Source: SZAS-103 sp038234715
Lineage (GTDB): Bacteria; Pseudomonadota; Gammaproteobacteria; Xanthomonadales; Xanthomonadaceae
Length of the DNA: 64,000 nt
Reading direction: 5' to 3'
NCBI GenBank assembly: GCA_038234715.1
Contig: JBBQTD010000002.1
Location: 113,004 to 177,003 of the forward strand
A model generated the notes under the pieces. That model saw only the letters and a list, made by a program, of their open reading frames with translations. It was not told the DNA's origin and did not search any database. A program made the translations under genes and the position numbers. This document shows, in pieces, positions 49,695-58,705 of this stretch; within the stretch, counting starts at the first letter, position 1; every line of letters begins with the position of its first letter.

Positions 49695-50750
49695 TCACAG
49701 TGCGAGTTCAATGGCGCTTCGCGGAGTGGAGATGCACAGCTGGATCAATTCCTCTCCCGGGCCAGAGACCTGGCCGGTCAACAGGTTGACCACAGTGCCG
49801 CTGCGCTTGCGGCATTGGCATGTGCGGCAGATGCCGCGTCGGCAGCCGAAGCGTGGTGCGAGGCCCGCCGCTTCGGCACCCTCGAGCAGGTTCTGTCCAG
49901 CCAACACAGTGAACGTTTGTTCTGTTTTTCCGAAAGCAACTGCATGCCCCGGGGCATCCGGATCGATTGGCGCTGCACGCCTGCCGAAGCTTTCGCTCTG
50001 GATGAGCGCGCCGAGGCCGGCATCGGCATACATCGTCTCGACAACGTGCATGAAACCATCAGGACCGCACAGCAGGACTTCGCGATCCGCCCAGTCGGGC
50101 ACCAGCCGCGCAATTCCCGCGGCGTCCAGTCGTCCACGCTGCGCCGTGGCATGCAGGTGCATGCGCAAGTTCGGCAGGCGACGCGACAGGCCTGCCAGTT
50201 CCGTGGCGAACAGCGCGTCGGATACGGAGCGTTCGCACTGCAGCAGCGTCACATCGCGCGTCGAGCCGGCGTTCGCCAATGCGTGCAGGATCGACATCGT
50301 CGGAGTGATCCCGCTGCCGGCACCGAGCAACAGCAACTTGCCGGTCGCGCTGCGTGGCGCAAACACTCCAGCTGGCTTGCCCAGGCGCACGATCGTGCCC
50401 GGCCGCAATGCGTGGACTGCGGTCGATACCGGCCCGTTGTCCTTGCGCTTGACGGTCAGCCGCAGCGAGCCGTCACTGCGCGGTGCGCTCGACACGCTGA
50501 AGCAGCGGGCGTGGCGCGCGCCGTCGATCTCGAGTTCCAGCAGGACATGCTGGCCGGGTTCAAACGCGCCGAAACACGCGTTGGGCTTGAGCCACACGCT
50601 TCTCACACCGGCGGCCTCTTCCACGACCCGGACGACGCGTGCACGCGGCTCGGTCAACGACCAGACTGGATTCACCCTTGACGCCAGCCGGTTCCAGTGC
50701 TCGGGCTGGTTGAACGGCGCCCAAAGGGGATGCCTCCAGAATCGATGCAC
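49695..50750 (-). CDS. desC: ferredoxin reductase/ferredoxin fusion, electron donor to DesB
   Basis: NAD(P)H-dependent flavo-iron-sulfur reductase: FAD-binding domain (HARCFSVSSAPR, the RxxS flavin motif), NAD-binding domain (LLLLGAGSGITPTMSIL; LLCGPDGFM) and C-terminal plant-type [2Fe-2S] ferredoxin with CRRGICRTCQC and a distal Cys near the end. I place the start at the GTG at 50750 (VHRFWRHPLWAPF), giving 351 residues. An ATG at 50861 is in frame but would place the DesT operator (50811-50828) inside the coding region. Operon with desB, divergent from desT. Confidence 0.88.
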   Translation of the reverse strand: MHRFWRHPLWAPFNQPEHWNRLASRVNPVWSLTEPRARVVRVVEEAAGVRSVWLKPNACFGAFEPGQHVLLELEIDGARHARCFSVSSAPRSDGSLRLTVKRKDNGPVSTAVHALRPGTIVRLGKPAGVFAPRSATGKLLLLGAGSGITPTMSILHALANAGSTRDVTLLQCERSVSDALFATELAGLSRRLPNLRMHLHATAQRGRLDAAGIARLVPDWADREVLLCGPDGFMHVVETMYADAGLGALIQSESFGRRAAPIDPDAPGHAVAFGKTEQTFTVLAGQNLLEGAEAAGLAPRFGCRRGICRTCQCRKRSGTVVNLLTGQVSGPGEELIQLCISTPRSAIELAL

Positions 50751-50810
50751 GCGTGAGTGGTTGTCTTTCGGCTGGGATCGCGAAGTCGTTATCGTCGGGC
50801 TTTCCAGTTC

Positions 50811-50828
50811 AGTGAACGTATGTTTACT
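50811..50828. promoter_or_regulatory. DesT/FabR-type operator
   Basis: AGTGAACGTATGTTTACT is a near-perfect dyad (GTGAAC/GTTTAC arms). As far as I recall, it closely resembles the palindrome bound by DesT upstream of desCB in Pseudomonas aeruginosa. It lies between the divergent desC and desT genes, so it can control both. The position argues that desC translation starts below 50811. Confidence 0.75.
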
Positions 50829-50929
50829 CGATTGGTCCAGAGTTTCCACTCCAATCCGCAATTCACCGGCGGCGGCCTATACTTCCGGTTCAGTCGCCGT
50901 GGGCGGCGCCTGCACGATCGGAGCCCGTC

Positions 50930-51595
50930 TTGCCCGCAACCAAACGACCCACGCGCGCAGTGGAACCGGAAGCTCCGACGACCCGCGCCGAGCAGAAAGA
51001 ACGGACCCGCCAGCGGCTGGTCGAGGCAGCGCTGGTCCTCATCAGCCAGGGTCGTGGGTTTTCATCCTTGAGCCTGCGCGAAGTTGCGCGCGAGGCGGGC
51101 ATCGTTCCCGCGGCGTTCTATCGGCATTTCCGCGATCTGGACGAACTGGGACTGGCCCTGGTCGAAATGGGTGGCGTCACGTTGCGCCGCCTGTTGCGCG
51201 ATGCGCGTCGTGATGGCATTCCGCCGACCCACATGCTGCGTGGCTCGGTGTTGATCTACAAGCGTTTCGTCGAAGAACGCAGCCTGGTGTTCCGCTTCAT
51301 CGCCGGCGAGCGCGGCGGCGGATCACGCGTGATCCGCGACGCGATCCGCCACGAGGAAAGCCACTTCGCGGCCGAGATGGCGCAGGACGTGCGGGCGCTC
51401 GGCACCCTGCCCGACCTTTCCAGCGCCACAATGCAGATGATCTGCGGCCTGGTCGTGACCACGATGCTCAATGCCGCGTCCGATATCCTCGACTTGCCTG
51501 AGCGCCAACCCAAGCGCGAGAAGGAGCTCGTCGAGAATTTCGTGCGGCAGCTGCGCGTGGTGTTCCTGGGCGCGGCACGTTGGCGCGAAACCTAG
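50930..51595 (+). CDS. desT: TetR-family fatty-acid regulator DesT/FabR
   Basis: 221-residue TetR repressor. N-terminal helix-turn-helix SLSLREVAREAGIVPAAFYRHFRDLDELGLALVE is the characteristic DesT/FabR DNA-binding region. C-terminal ligand domain with ERSLVFRFIAGERGGGSRVIRDAIR. DesT senses the ratio of unsaturated to saturated acyl-CoA and adjusts desaturase expression. The start is a TTG at 50930 (GGAG seven bases upstream). No ATG or GTG precedes the conserved domain in a suitable position. Divergent from desC with a matching operator between them. Confidence 0.9.
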   Translation: MPATKRPTRAVEPEAPTTRAEQKERTRQRLVEAALVLISQGRGFSSLSLREVAREAGIVPAAFYRHFRDLDELGLALVEMGGVTLRRLLRDARRDGIPPTHMLRGSVLIYKRFVEERSLVFRFIAGERGGGSRVIRDAIRHEESHFAAEMAQDVRALGTLPDLSSATMQMICGLVVTTMLNAASDILDLPERQPKREKELVENFVRQLRVVFLGAARWRET

Positions 51596-51751
51596 GACAG
51601 TGGATTCCTGCGATAGCCCGCACGGAAGATAGACCTCAATGCATTGCGCAAGGCAGTAGCATAGGCTGACCGAAGCAGTCGGCCGCGCGGCTTTCCAGCT
51701 ATCCGCCCGTATGCGCACGACGCGCACATCCAATCCGTCACTTCCTGGAAC

Positions 51752-52777
51752 ATGCGACTGATGAGATCCCTGGCGACCGCTGCGGCATTGATGTTGATCC
51801 TGCTCAATGCGGGCTGCGCGTGGCGCGCGAAGCATCATGGATCGCCGCCGCCCGCGCATGCCCAGTCGCGGCCATTGGACACGAAGGCGCTGTACACGCC
51901 CGGCCTTGGAGTTGCGCTCAAGGCAGTCGACCATCACGAATTCGCCGCGGCAGCCCGCGACTTTCGGGCGCTGGCGGCGCAAGGCAACGCGATCGCACAG
52001 ATGATGCTTGGCGAGATGTACCACGAAGGCAAGGGAGTACCCGAGGACGATATCCAGGCAGCGGCGTGGATTCGCAGCGCGGCGATGCAGGGGCTTCCCG
52101 AAGCGCAACGCATGCTCGGGAAGATGTACTTCAATGGACAGGGAGTGGCACGGGACTACAAGCAGGCAGCGACCTGGTACCGCGAGGCCGCCGCAAACGG
52201 TAGTGCCGATGCGCAGCGCGAGCTCGGCTCGATGTATTTCAATGGCCGCGGCGTGTCGCGGGACTTGCCGCAGGCCATCGCGATGTATCGCATGGCTGCA
52301 GCGCAGGCGGACCCTGGCGCGCAAGTCGCGCTTGGAGTGATGTACCACCTTGGGCAGGGCGTGCCGAAAGACGATGCCCAGGCGCTGGACTGGTTTCATC
52401 GCGGCGCGGCGCAGGGATACGCGAACGCGCAATACTATGTCGGCCTGATGTACCAGGACGGCCAGGGCGTGCCGCGCGACGACGTCCAGGCTGCTGCGTG
52501 GTACCGCAAGGCGATCCAGGACAATGCGCTGGCGCAGTCCGCACTCGGGGCTTTGTATGCAAATGGTCGCGGCGTGCCGAAGGACCCGATTGCGGCATGC
52601 GCCCTATTTGATGTCGCGATGGCAACCGACAGCCCGGTGAGGAACAAGGTTGCAGGCGACCGTGCCCTCCTTGTGCACGCCATGACCCCGGCACAGATCG
52701 AGGCAGCTATGACGTTGGCCCGCCAGATGCATGCACTGGGCGTGTCTGAAGCCCTCGATGCGCATTCGACCAGATAG
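51752..52777 (+). CDS. Sel1-repeat lipoprotein
   Basis: 341 residues. Lipoprotein signal peptide (SLATAAALMLILLNAGC, lipobox LNAGC), then six Sel1-like repeats of about 36 residues, each with the LGxMYxxGxGVxxD pattern (GEMYHEGKGVPED, GKMYFNGQGVARD, GSMYFNGRGVSRD, GVMYHLGQGVPKD, GLMYQDGQGVPRD, GALYANGRGVPKD). Such alpha-solenoids mediate protein contacts in the envelope, often in cell-wall or stress signalling. A second in-frame ATG at 51761 is also possible. Monocistronic; partner unknown. Confidence 0.9.
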   Translation: MRLMRSLATAAALMLILLNAGCAWRAKHHGSPPPAHAQSRPLDTKALYTPGLGVALKAVDHHEFAAAARDFRALAAQGNAIAQMMLGEMYHEGKGVPEDDIQAAAWIRSAAMQGLPEAQRMLGKMYFNGQGVARDYKQAATWYREAAANGSADAQRELGSMYFNGRGVSRDLPQAIAMYRMAAAQADPGAQVALGVMYHLGQGVPKDDAQALDWFHRGAAQGYANAQYYVGLMYQDGQGVPRDDVQAAAWYRKAIQDNALAQSALGALYANGRGVPKDPIAACALFDVAMATDSPVRNKVAGDRALLVHAMTPAQIEAAMTLARQMHALGVSEALDAHSTR

Positions 52778-52885
52778 CGCGATGTGCCCGCATTCGCGGC
52801 TCTCTTGTTTGGCAGTTGCGATTCGGCGCCATGGCGTGACCGCGACAGGGCCGCACGGAAGGGTGTTCGAATACCACTTCGATCA

Positions 52886-53152
52886 TCAACGCAGCTGGCT
52901 GTCCTTGCTGCCGCGCCGGTTGTATCCGGCCACGCTGCCTTCTTCGCGATCGCGCGCTTCCTGGCATGCCACGCAAAGGCGCACGCCCGGCACCGCCTTG
53001 CGTCGCGCTTCCGGAATGGCGGCGTCGCATTCCTCGCACCGCAACAGGCCCGGACCGCGCGGCAACTTGCTGCGGACCCGCTTGATCCCGTCCTTGATGG
53101 TCGCATCGATCTGGTCCTGCACGGCACCGTCACCTGCCCATCCAGTTGCCAT
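52886..53152 (-). CDS. DksA/TraR-family C4 zinc finger protein
   Basis: 88 residues. C-terminal C4 zinc finger LLRCEECDAAIPEARRKAVPG followed by RLCVACQEARD, the DksA/TraR signature (two CxxC pairs). The N-terminal coiled coil is much shorter than in DksA, as in the YbiI/TraR subgroup. It may bind RNA polymerase through the secondary channel. MATGWAGDG at 53152 is the preferred start; longer in-frame options add an unlikely basic stretch. Faces the divergent 53553 gene. Confidence 0.85.
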   Translation of the reverse strand: MATGWAGDGAVQDQIDATIKDGIKRVRSKLPRGPGLLRCEECDAAIPEARRKAVPGVRLCVACQEARDREEGSVAGYNRRGSKDSQLR

Positions 53153-53552
53153 GGCCCTCTCCCAGAATCCGAGATTGGATGGAGGATAACCCTGCCGTGC
53201 TGACTGCGTGGACAACGCACGCAACGTTCCTGGCAGTCTTGCATCACGCACGCCGCGGCCGACGCACAATCACAGTGCCAACCCCGCTCCCGCCGTGTCG
53301 TTACTGGCCGACGCCGTATTGACAAAGCCCAGCGCAAACGCTCCGGGACAGATCGGTACCGATGGATGTGAAGCGATGGGACCTGGATATGTGCGACGCC
53401 AGCGCCAAGGTCGCTGCGCCTTTCCCGATTGTCAGCCAGCAACCCCGGGAGTAGCGTTGGCATGGCGGAACCTGGAGGCTCAATCTGGAAGCGTGCAGAT
53501 CGCGCGCGCCGGAGCAGATATTGGTCTAGATGGAAACCAAGGGGGAGGGGGC
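53153..53552. other. 400-base divergent intergenic space
   Basis: Between the zinc finger gene and the lipocalin-like gene. A TTGACA occurs at 53333-53338 but without a matching -10 at proper spacing. No gene, repeat array or strong hairpin is apparent. It probably holds both promoters. Confidence 0.4.
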
Positions 53553-54341
53553 ATGAGACTGTGGATTCTAGCGGGACTGCTGGCGGTGCTGGTGCCGGCC
53601 GGTGCAAGCGCGCAAAGCGCCTTTGATGGCACCTGGAAAGTCGATCTTGGCAAGGTGCAGATGCCGAAGAAGCCCGACGTCTACCTGCTTCAGAGCGGCA
53701 GGTACGATTGCAGGACTTGCGCGCCGCCGATCAGCGTCAAGGCAGACGGCACCGACCAGAAAGTCACTGGGCATCCGTACTACGACACGATTGCGCTCAA
53801 GGTCGTTGATGACCACACGATCCAGGAAACCGACAAGAAGGCGACAAAGATTGTTGCGAACTCGACAACACGCGTTGCCGCCGACGGCAACACCGCGACT
53901 TTCGAATTCACCGACAGCAGCAATACCAACGCGGCGCCGGTGACGGGCAAGGGGAAACTCAAACGCGTGGACAAGGGACCGGCTGGATCGCATGCCATTT
54001 CCGGATCCTGGCTGGTGACTGGCTTCGACGACGTGTCCGATAACGGGCTGACCTTCACCTACAAGACGGACGGCGACAAGTTGAGCATGACGACCCAGAC
54101 CGGCCAGTCCTACAGCGCGAAAATGGATGGATCGGATGCGCCATACAATGGCGACCCGGGCACAACCAGCGTCTCGGTGAAGAAGATCGGCAAGAACGCC
54201 ATGCAGGAAACCGACAAGCGCAACGGCAAGGTGATCAGCGTGACCACGATGATCGTGGCGGCCGATGGGAAAAGCATGGCGATCGCGTTCAAGGACGAGA
54301 TGCGCGGAATGACAACCTCTTATGTTGCGACCAAGAAATAA
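53553..54341 (+). CDS. exported protein with internal duplication, unknown function
   Basis: 262 residues. Signal peptide MRLWILAGLLAVLVPAGASAQ, strong GGGGGAGGGG ribosome site upstream. The mature chain opens SAFDGTWKVDLGKVQMP and contains a twofold repeat: QETDKKATKIVANSTTRVAADG in the first half and QETDKRNGKVISVTTMIVAADG in the second, each followed by a beta-strand ending in F. This suggests two lipocalin- or beta-barrel-like modules. No enzymatic motif or known family is recognised. A cysteine pair (YDCRTC) in the first half could form a disulfide. Confidence 0.8.
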   Translation: MRLWILAGLLAVLVPAGASAQSAFDGTWKVDLGKVQMPKKPDVYLLQSGRYDCRTCAPPISVKADGTDQKVTGHPYYDTIALKVVDDHTIQETDKKATKIVANSTTRVAADGNTATFEFTDSSNTNAAPVTGKGKLKRVDKGPAGSHAISGSWLVTGFDDVSDNGLTFTYKTDGDKLSMTTQTGQSYSAKMDGSDAPYNGDPGTTSVSVKKIGKNAMQETDKRNGKVISVTTMIVAADGKSMAIAFKDEMRGMTTSYVATKK

Positions 54342-54449
54342 CCGATCAGCCAGTTGCGCACCGACCTGACGCGTGGCGCCCCGCGCGAAGGCCCGGCATC
54401 GTGCCGCGTTTTTCTTTCGTGCACACCGTCAGCGCGTCCAGGTGGATGG

Positions 54450-54905
54450 TTATCCCGACCATGGCCACCAGCCGCTGCCTGATCCGGCATAGCGATCAGC
54501 GGCCTGCTCGAATCGATTACGCGCAGAGATTCCTCCGCACGCGAAGTACAGCGGCAGGAAAAAAACGCCAAGCGCCATCGCCTGGTAGACGTGCGCGCGT
54601 TCGTGATCGCCAAGCCGATGCGTTCGGCCGTTCCGGGGACGCAATCCAGATCGTTCCGCATAGGTCTGGCATGCACCGTCGAGCGTTGCGTGCGTGCACA
54701 CGATCACGTTGCCCAATGCGAGTGCACCGCCGGGTCCCCATGGATAATGCAGGAATGTCAGCGCGTCGTCGCTGATGCGCAAACGCGTTCCGAACGCGAG
54801 TCCGGGGATTCCAATCAACAGGCCCAGCAACGAGTTGGGCGAGGCCCAGACCAGGCCAAGCAGGAATAGCGCGATGCGCAAGGGGCTTCGGACGGGCATT
54901 CGCAT
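54450..54905 (-). CDS. small membrane protein with HExxH zincin-like motif
   Basis: 151 residues, starting at 54905. Two hydrophobic segments near the N-terminus (IALFLLGLVWASPNSLLGLL; then about residues 30-40) and a third around 110-125. GDHERAHVYQAM has an HExxH sequence, and RFEQAADRYA about 25 residues later offers an ExxxD third ligand, the arrangement of M48-type metallopeptidases. Whether it is catalytic is not known. An uncharacterised family; the motif match is what I see, the peptidase role is inference. Confidence 0.7.
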   Translation of the reverse strand: MRMPVRSPLRIALFLLGLVWASPNSLLGLLIGIPGLAFGTRLRISDDALTFLHYPWGPGGALALGNVIVCTHATLDGACQTYAERSGLRPRNGRTHRLGDHERAHVYQAMALGVFFLPLYFACGGISARNRFEQAADRYAGSGSGWWPWSG

Positions 54906-55044
54906 GCCGGGATCGTAGCTGCCTATCGATGCATCAGCGAGCCCTGTACCGGATCGAGTCCCGTGCAGGATCTTCGAAAGAGCGGTTGGCGTAAGGGAAA
55001 ATCGGAGCGCGATCGAAGCATTCCCTCATGCGGCCCATCGGCCC

Positions 55045-55067
55045 GCCTTCTCCCACGGGGAGAAGGC
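55045..55067. repeat. perfect 10-base-stem hairpin after phaC
   Basis: Arms GCCTTCTCCC and GGGAGAAGGC with the 3-base loop ACG, about 23 bases after the phaC stop on the minus strand. Its CTTCTCCC/GGGAGAAG arms recall the start of the repeat in metH (CCCTTCTCCCACG at 33280). No T-run follows. It could serve as an end-of-transcript structure. Confidence 0.6.
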
Positions 55068-55089
55068 TTGCTGACAGTAGAACAAGGCC

Positions 55090-56160
55090 TCAGCGCGAAC
55101 GTTTCGCCAGCCAGTCGTGGATCGCGCTCGGCACTTCGCGTTGCGCGCGACCGGAAACGTAGATGCCGATGTGGCCGCCCTTGAACGACAGTTCGCTGTA
55201 GTCCCTGGTGCCGGCGAGATTCTTCAGCGGACGCGATGCGCTCGGCGGTACCAGGTGATCCTGCTCGGCAAACACGTTCAGTATCGGCATCGTGACGTTT
55301 TTCAGGCTCACCGCGTTGTCGCCGATGGTCAGGCCACCCTCGACGAATCCGTTCTTCTGGTAGAACTTGGTGATGAACTGGCGGAACGCCTCGCCAGCCT
55401 GGTCGGGTGAATCGAAGATCCACTTTTCCATGCGCAGGAAATCCTCCAGCGCATGCTTGTCGTCCAGGATGTCGGTCAAGCCCACGTACTTCTGCACGTT
55501 CAAGCGGAACGGCTTCAACGTGAGGTAGCAGTAGTTCATCATTTCGGCCGGCACGTTGCCAAGCGCATTGACGAACGCATCCACGTCCATGCCGCGCGTC
55601 CAGTGCGAAAGCATGTTCTCCGGCGTGTGGAAGTCCACCGGCGTGACCATCGTGATCAGGTTCTTGATCTTGTCCGGATGCAGCGACGCATAGCACAGCG
55701 AGAACACGCCGCCCTGGCAGATACCGAGCAGGTTGATCGCGTCAAGGTCGTGCTTCTTGCGCACGAAGTCCACGCAGCCGCCCAGGAAGCGTTCGATGTA
55801 GTCGGTGAGGTCAAGGTAGCGATCCGACAGGTCCGGATAGCCCCAGTCGATGATGTAGATGTCCTCGCCCTGCGCGAGCAGTTGCTTGACGATCGAGCGA
55901 TCGGCTTGCAGGTCGACCATGTAAGGACGATTGACCAGCGCGTAACTGATCAGCAAAGGCACCTTCGCCGTCGGCGTCTTGTCGCCACGGTAGCGATACA
56001 GCACCAGCTTGCCGTCTGTGTAGACGGCTTCCTTTTCGGTCGCACCGTAGTGCACGTCGTCAAGGTTGCGCAGCGTAGTCACGCCGGCGGTGAGCTTGCG
56101 CTGCAGGGTCATCGCCTCGTGCGCAAGCTTGTCGGGGGAAAGATTCAGTGGTCCGTACAT
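55090..56160 (-). CDS. phaC: class III poly(hydroxyalkanoate) synthase, catalytic subunit PhaC
   Basis: Polymerises 3-hydroxyacyl-CoA into storage polyester granules. 356 residues, the class III length. Lipase-like box LLGICQGGVFSL with the nucleophile Cys (about residue 149). Catalytic Asp in NVFAEQDHLVPP (about 308) and the general-base His in KGGHIGIYVSGRAQ (about 337). It follows phaE by 9 bases, the usual heterodimeric partner. Class III enzymes prefer short-chain substrates. No other PHA genes (phaA, phaB) are in the window. Confidence 0.95.
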   Translation of the reverse strand: MYGPLNLSPDKLAHEAMTLQRKLTAGVTTLRNLDDVHYGATEKEAVYTDGKLVLYRYRGDKTPTAKVPLLISYALVNRPYMVDLQADRSIVKQLLAQGEDIYIIDWGYPDLSDRYLDLTDYIERFLGGCVDFVRKKHDLDAINLLGICQGGVFSLCYASLHPDKIKNLITMVTPVDFHTPENMLSHWTRGMDVDAFVNALGNVPAEMMNYCYLTLKPFRLNVQKYVGLTDILDDKHALEDFLRMEKWIFDSPDQAGEAFRQFITKFYQKNGFVEGGLTIGDNAVSLKNVTMPILNVFAEQDHLVPPSASRPLKNLAGTRDYSELSFKGGHIGIYVSGRAQREVPSAIHDWLAKRSR

Positions 56161-56169
56161 GGGAGCTCC

Positions 56170-57246
56170 TTACTTCTTCGCGCGGCGTTTGGCCGGCGCA
56201 GGCTTGGTCGGTTTGGACGCAGCGCGCTTGGCTGGCTTTGGCTTGTTCGCGGCACGCTTCGGCGCGGCCGCAACTTCTCGCGTCGCGCTCGTTTCTGCCC
56301 TCGCTGCACCACGCGACGCCGATCGAGCTGCCGCATGCATCGCGTCTTCCAGCGCGGCGAGGCGCTCCTTGAGGACACGCAGTTCGCGCTCGAGCTGGGT
56401 CACCTTCTTGTGGCTCGAATTGACCTCGGTGCGCGTCGGCATTCCGAACATGCCGGTCAACCGTTCGACTTCTCCCTGCACGCCCGTGCGCACCCGGCTT
56501 TGCGCGTTGACCAGATTGCCGTAGGCGACGCGGAACTCCGGAGTCATCGCGACTTCGCCCCACGATTCCTCGGCCGCGTCGATCCAAAGGTCGAACAGCG
56601 CGCGCGTGGAATCCAACTGGCGGCCCGGTTCGCTGCGCTCAGCCAGCTTGTCCTCGAACTTCGCGAACGCGCGCTTGCCGCATTCCATCAACTGCGCGTT
56701 GTAGCCCGACATCGCCTGCTGGTAATCCATCTGCGACTTCGCAAGTGCCTGCCAGCGTTCCTGCTGTTCGCGCTGCAATCCGAACGCCGGCATGTTGAAC
56801 ATGCCGCTGCCCTGCCCGCGCAATGCGTCCATCCATGGCGCGGCCTGCTTCATCCACTGGTCCATGCCGTGCGCGCTTGGCCCCGACATCTGCTGGAACA
56901 TGCTCGCGAATGGATTCGAGAAACCGCCGGTCTCGATGCCCAGCGCTTTCTTCCATTCCGATGCGATCTCGGCCGAATTCCCCTGGCCGCCCGAAAAGCG
57001 CTTCGCGATCTCCTGCATCTGCCCGAACCACGCGCCGGTCTGCGCGTTCATGCGCGAGATCGTGTCGTCAGTCTGCGCACGTCCATCGCGCGCCCACGGC
57101 GCCCACATGTCCATCGCGTCCTGCCATCCCGGCACGTGCTGATGCTGGCCGCTTCCAGCCTGCCGCGCCATCTCGGTCCACGCGTTCCAGTACTGGCGCG
57201 AAAGCGCCTCGAAATCCTGCGGCCAACCGTCGTTCATCGCGCTCAT
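56170..57246 (-). CDS. phaE: class III PHA synthase subunit PhaE with a histone-like C-terminal tail
   Basis: Non-catalytic partner of PhaC, 358 residues. N-terminus MSAMNDGWPQDFEALSRQYWNAW, with the conserved FGMPTRTEVNSSHKKVTQLERELR segment near the end of the core, then a coiled coil. The last 50 residues are a Lys/Ala/Pro-rich tail (PKRAANKPKPAKRAASKP and on to KRRAKK) that resembles histone H1 or AlgP-type tails and is not part of the core subunit. The ATG at 57246 has AGGAG nine bases upstream; an upstream in-frame Met adds only 12 residues. The tail could bind DNA or the granule surface. Confidence 0.92.
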   Translation of the reverse strand: MSAMNDGWPQDFEALSRQYWNAWTEMARQAGSGQHQHVPGWQDAMDMWAPWARDGRAQTDDTISRMNAQTGAWFGQMQEIAKRFSGGQGNSAEIASEWKKALGIETGGFSNPFASMFQQMSGPSAHGMDQWMKQAAPWMDALRGQGSGMFNMPAFGLQREQQERWQALAKSQMDYQQAMSGYNAQLMECGKRAFAKFEDKLAERSEPGRQLDSTRALFDLWIDAAEESWGEVAMTPEFRVAYGNLVNAQSRVRTGVQGEVERLTGMFGMPTRTEVNSSHKKVTQLERELRVLKERLAALEDAMHAAARSASRGAARAETSATREVAAAPKRAANKPKPAKRAASKPTKPAPAKRRAKK

Positions 57247-57641
57247 GCGGAACTCCTGAAAATCCAGATGCGATGCTAGCATCGCGCGATGTTGCGGTGC
57301 AACAAACCTGCTGGCAATGACGTGCTTTGCGACGCGCAGGGATCAGCGGGGATTCATATCAGCAACGTCGTACCTTCCGAGCAGCCTGAAACGGAAGATC
57401 CGATGGTATGCAGGATTTGGTGTATCCGCGGGAAGTGCGATGGGAGCGAACGCGGTTTGGAATGAACCAACCTTGCCCGATTGATAGTTGAGGTGCTGGC
57501 CCGTTATCGTTGGTCTTGGCACGACGGCGCATGGAACGGCCCGCGCAGTTGATGCCGATGTCACGATCGGATCGATCCTGCCCGGCCCGGCTTCGAATCG
57601 TCGCGCGGACTCGATCGAAACCACATTGCATGGGAGACGGC
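57247..57641. other. divergent intergenic space
   Basis: Between phaE and the caspase-like gene. No gene is seen. A TTGATA (57481) with a 17-base spacer and TTATCG (57504) is a weak promoter candidate for the caspase-like gene. Nothing else notable. Confidence 0.4.
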
Positions 57642-58694
57642 ATGTTTTTCATCTGTTCGACGTTGGGCATCCGCAACAAGTACGGCGCATCCGGCGACAG
57701 GATCATCAAGTTCATCGGCAACCTGGGTCAGATGGAGGACGTTTCGAATCTGCCCCCGGATCAGATCCAGGCGCACATCGCGGCGCTGCCCGCTGGCCCC
57801 GCGTGCCTGATGGGTGGCTACGACCTGATCGCGCCCTTCCTGCGCGACAACCCCAGCAAGGGAACCATCGACGACGACACCATTCTGCCCACCGACGCTC
57901 CCTATGGTGCAACGCCGGGCAATGCGGCCGAGGAGTTCGCGCCGACGCGACCGATATCGCGCATTCCAGACGGCAACATTGCCGATCCCGCTGCGTTCCT
58001 CGCATTGCTGGGCCACCAGCACGCTGCACCGACAACCGCCACCCCTCCCGGATCATTCGAGGTTGCGGCCGCGGAATTTTCCGGACCCATGGGCTTCGTG
58101 CATGCCGCGATCCCGGGCGCGAACGGGCCTCAGCACCTGTCGCCACCGGACGACATCGACACCAAGGGGCTGACTGCCGAGTTGTCCAACAGCGGCCGCA
58201 TCCACGTCATCCTGCACGGGTCCAACTTCGATCCGGACTGGGCGCGCCTGTGGGGTCATGACGGCACCGAAAAGGCGCCGTTCGTACGCGCCCTGTCGTC
58301 GCAGTTGTTCGACCTGTGCGATTTGCGCGGCGCAATCGTCACCTTCAGTTCGTGTTACGCGGCGATGCTCGACGTCGCTCCCGCAACCGATGGCATGCGC
58401 ACCTACGCCAACCAGGTCGCACTCACATGCCTGCAGCACGGCGCAAAGGTCGTGTTCGGCGCAACGCGCGCAAACTGGATCGACACCATCGCGCCATACG
58501 ACGCGTTCGGCCCGGGCCTCGTCGCACAGGTCTGGTCACAGCTCGCCGCAGGCAAGCCCGCAGCCGAAGCGCTGATGCTCGCAAAGTCCGCCTACCTCAA
58601 GCTGGCGCTCAGCGAGACAGTCGGCAACTACTCCTATGCCAAGAAGACCGTCCTGCAGGCCCATTGCTACGGCCATCCGGCATCCACCCTCTGA
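57642..58694 (+). CDS. caspase-fold (C25/CHAT-like) protein
   Basis: 350 residues, no signal peptide (start MFFICSTLGI; GGGAG seven bases before). The second half has a caspase-fold catalytic pair: His-Gly in RIHVILHGSNFD (His at about 192) and Cys in IVTFSSCYAAMLD (about 238). Upstream, CLMGGYDLIAPF, ILPTDAPYGA and TRPISRIPDGN match the gingipain-type (peptidase C25) or CHAT layout. Target unknown. It may be a regulated protease of a stress or immunity module. A small gene follows after 11 bases, on the same strand. Confidence 0.8.
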   Translation: MFFICSTLGIRNKYGASGDRIIKFIGNLGQMEDVSNLPPDQIQAHIAALPAGPACLMGGYDLIAPFLRDNPSKGTIDDDTILPTDAPYGATPGNAAEEFAPTRPISRIPDGNIADPAAFLALLGHQHAAPTTATPPGSFEVAAAEFSGPMGFVHAAIPGANGPQHLSPPDDIDTKGLTAELSNSGRIHVILHGSNFDPDWARLWGHDGTEKAPFVRALSSQLFDLCDLRGAIVTFSSCYAAMLDVAPATDGMRTYANQVALTCLQHGAKVVFGATRANWIDTIAPYDAFGPGLVAQVWSQLAAGKPAAEALMLAKSAYLKLALSETVGNYSYAKKTVLQAHCYGHPASTL

Positions 58695-58705
58695 CGGAGT
58701 TCGAT

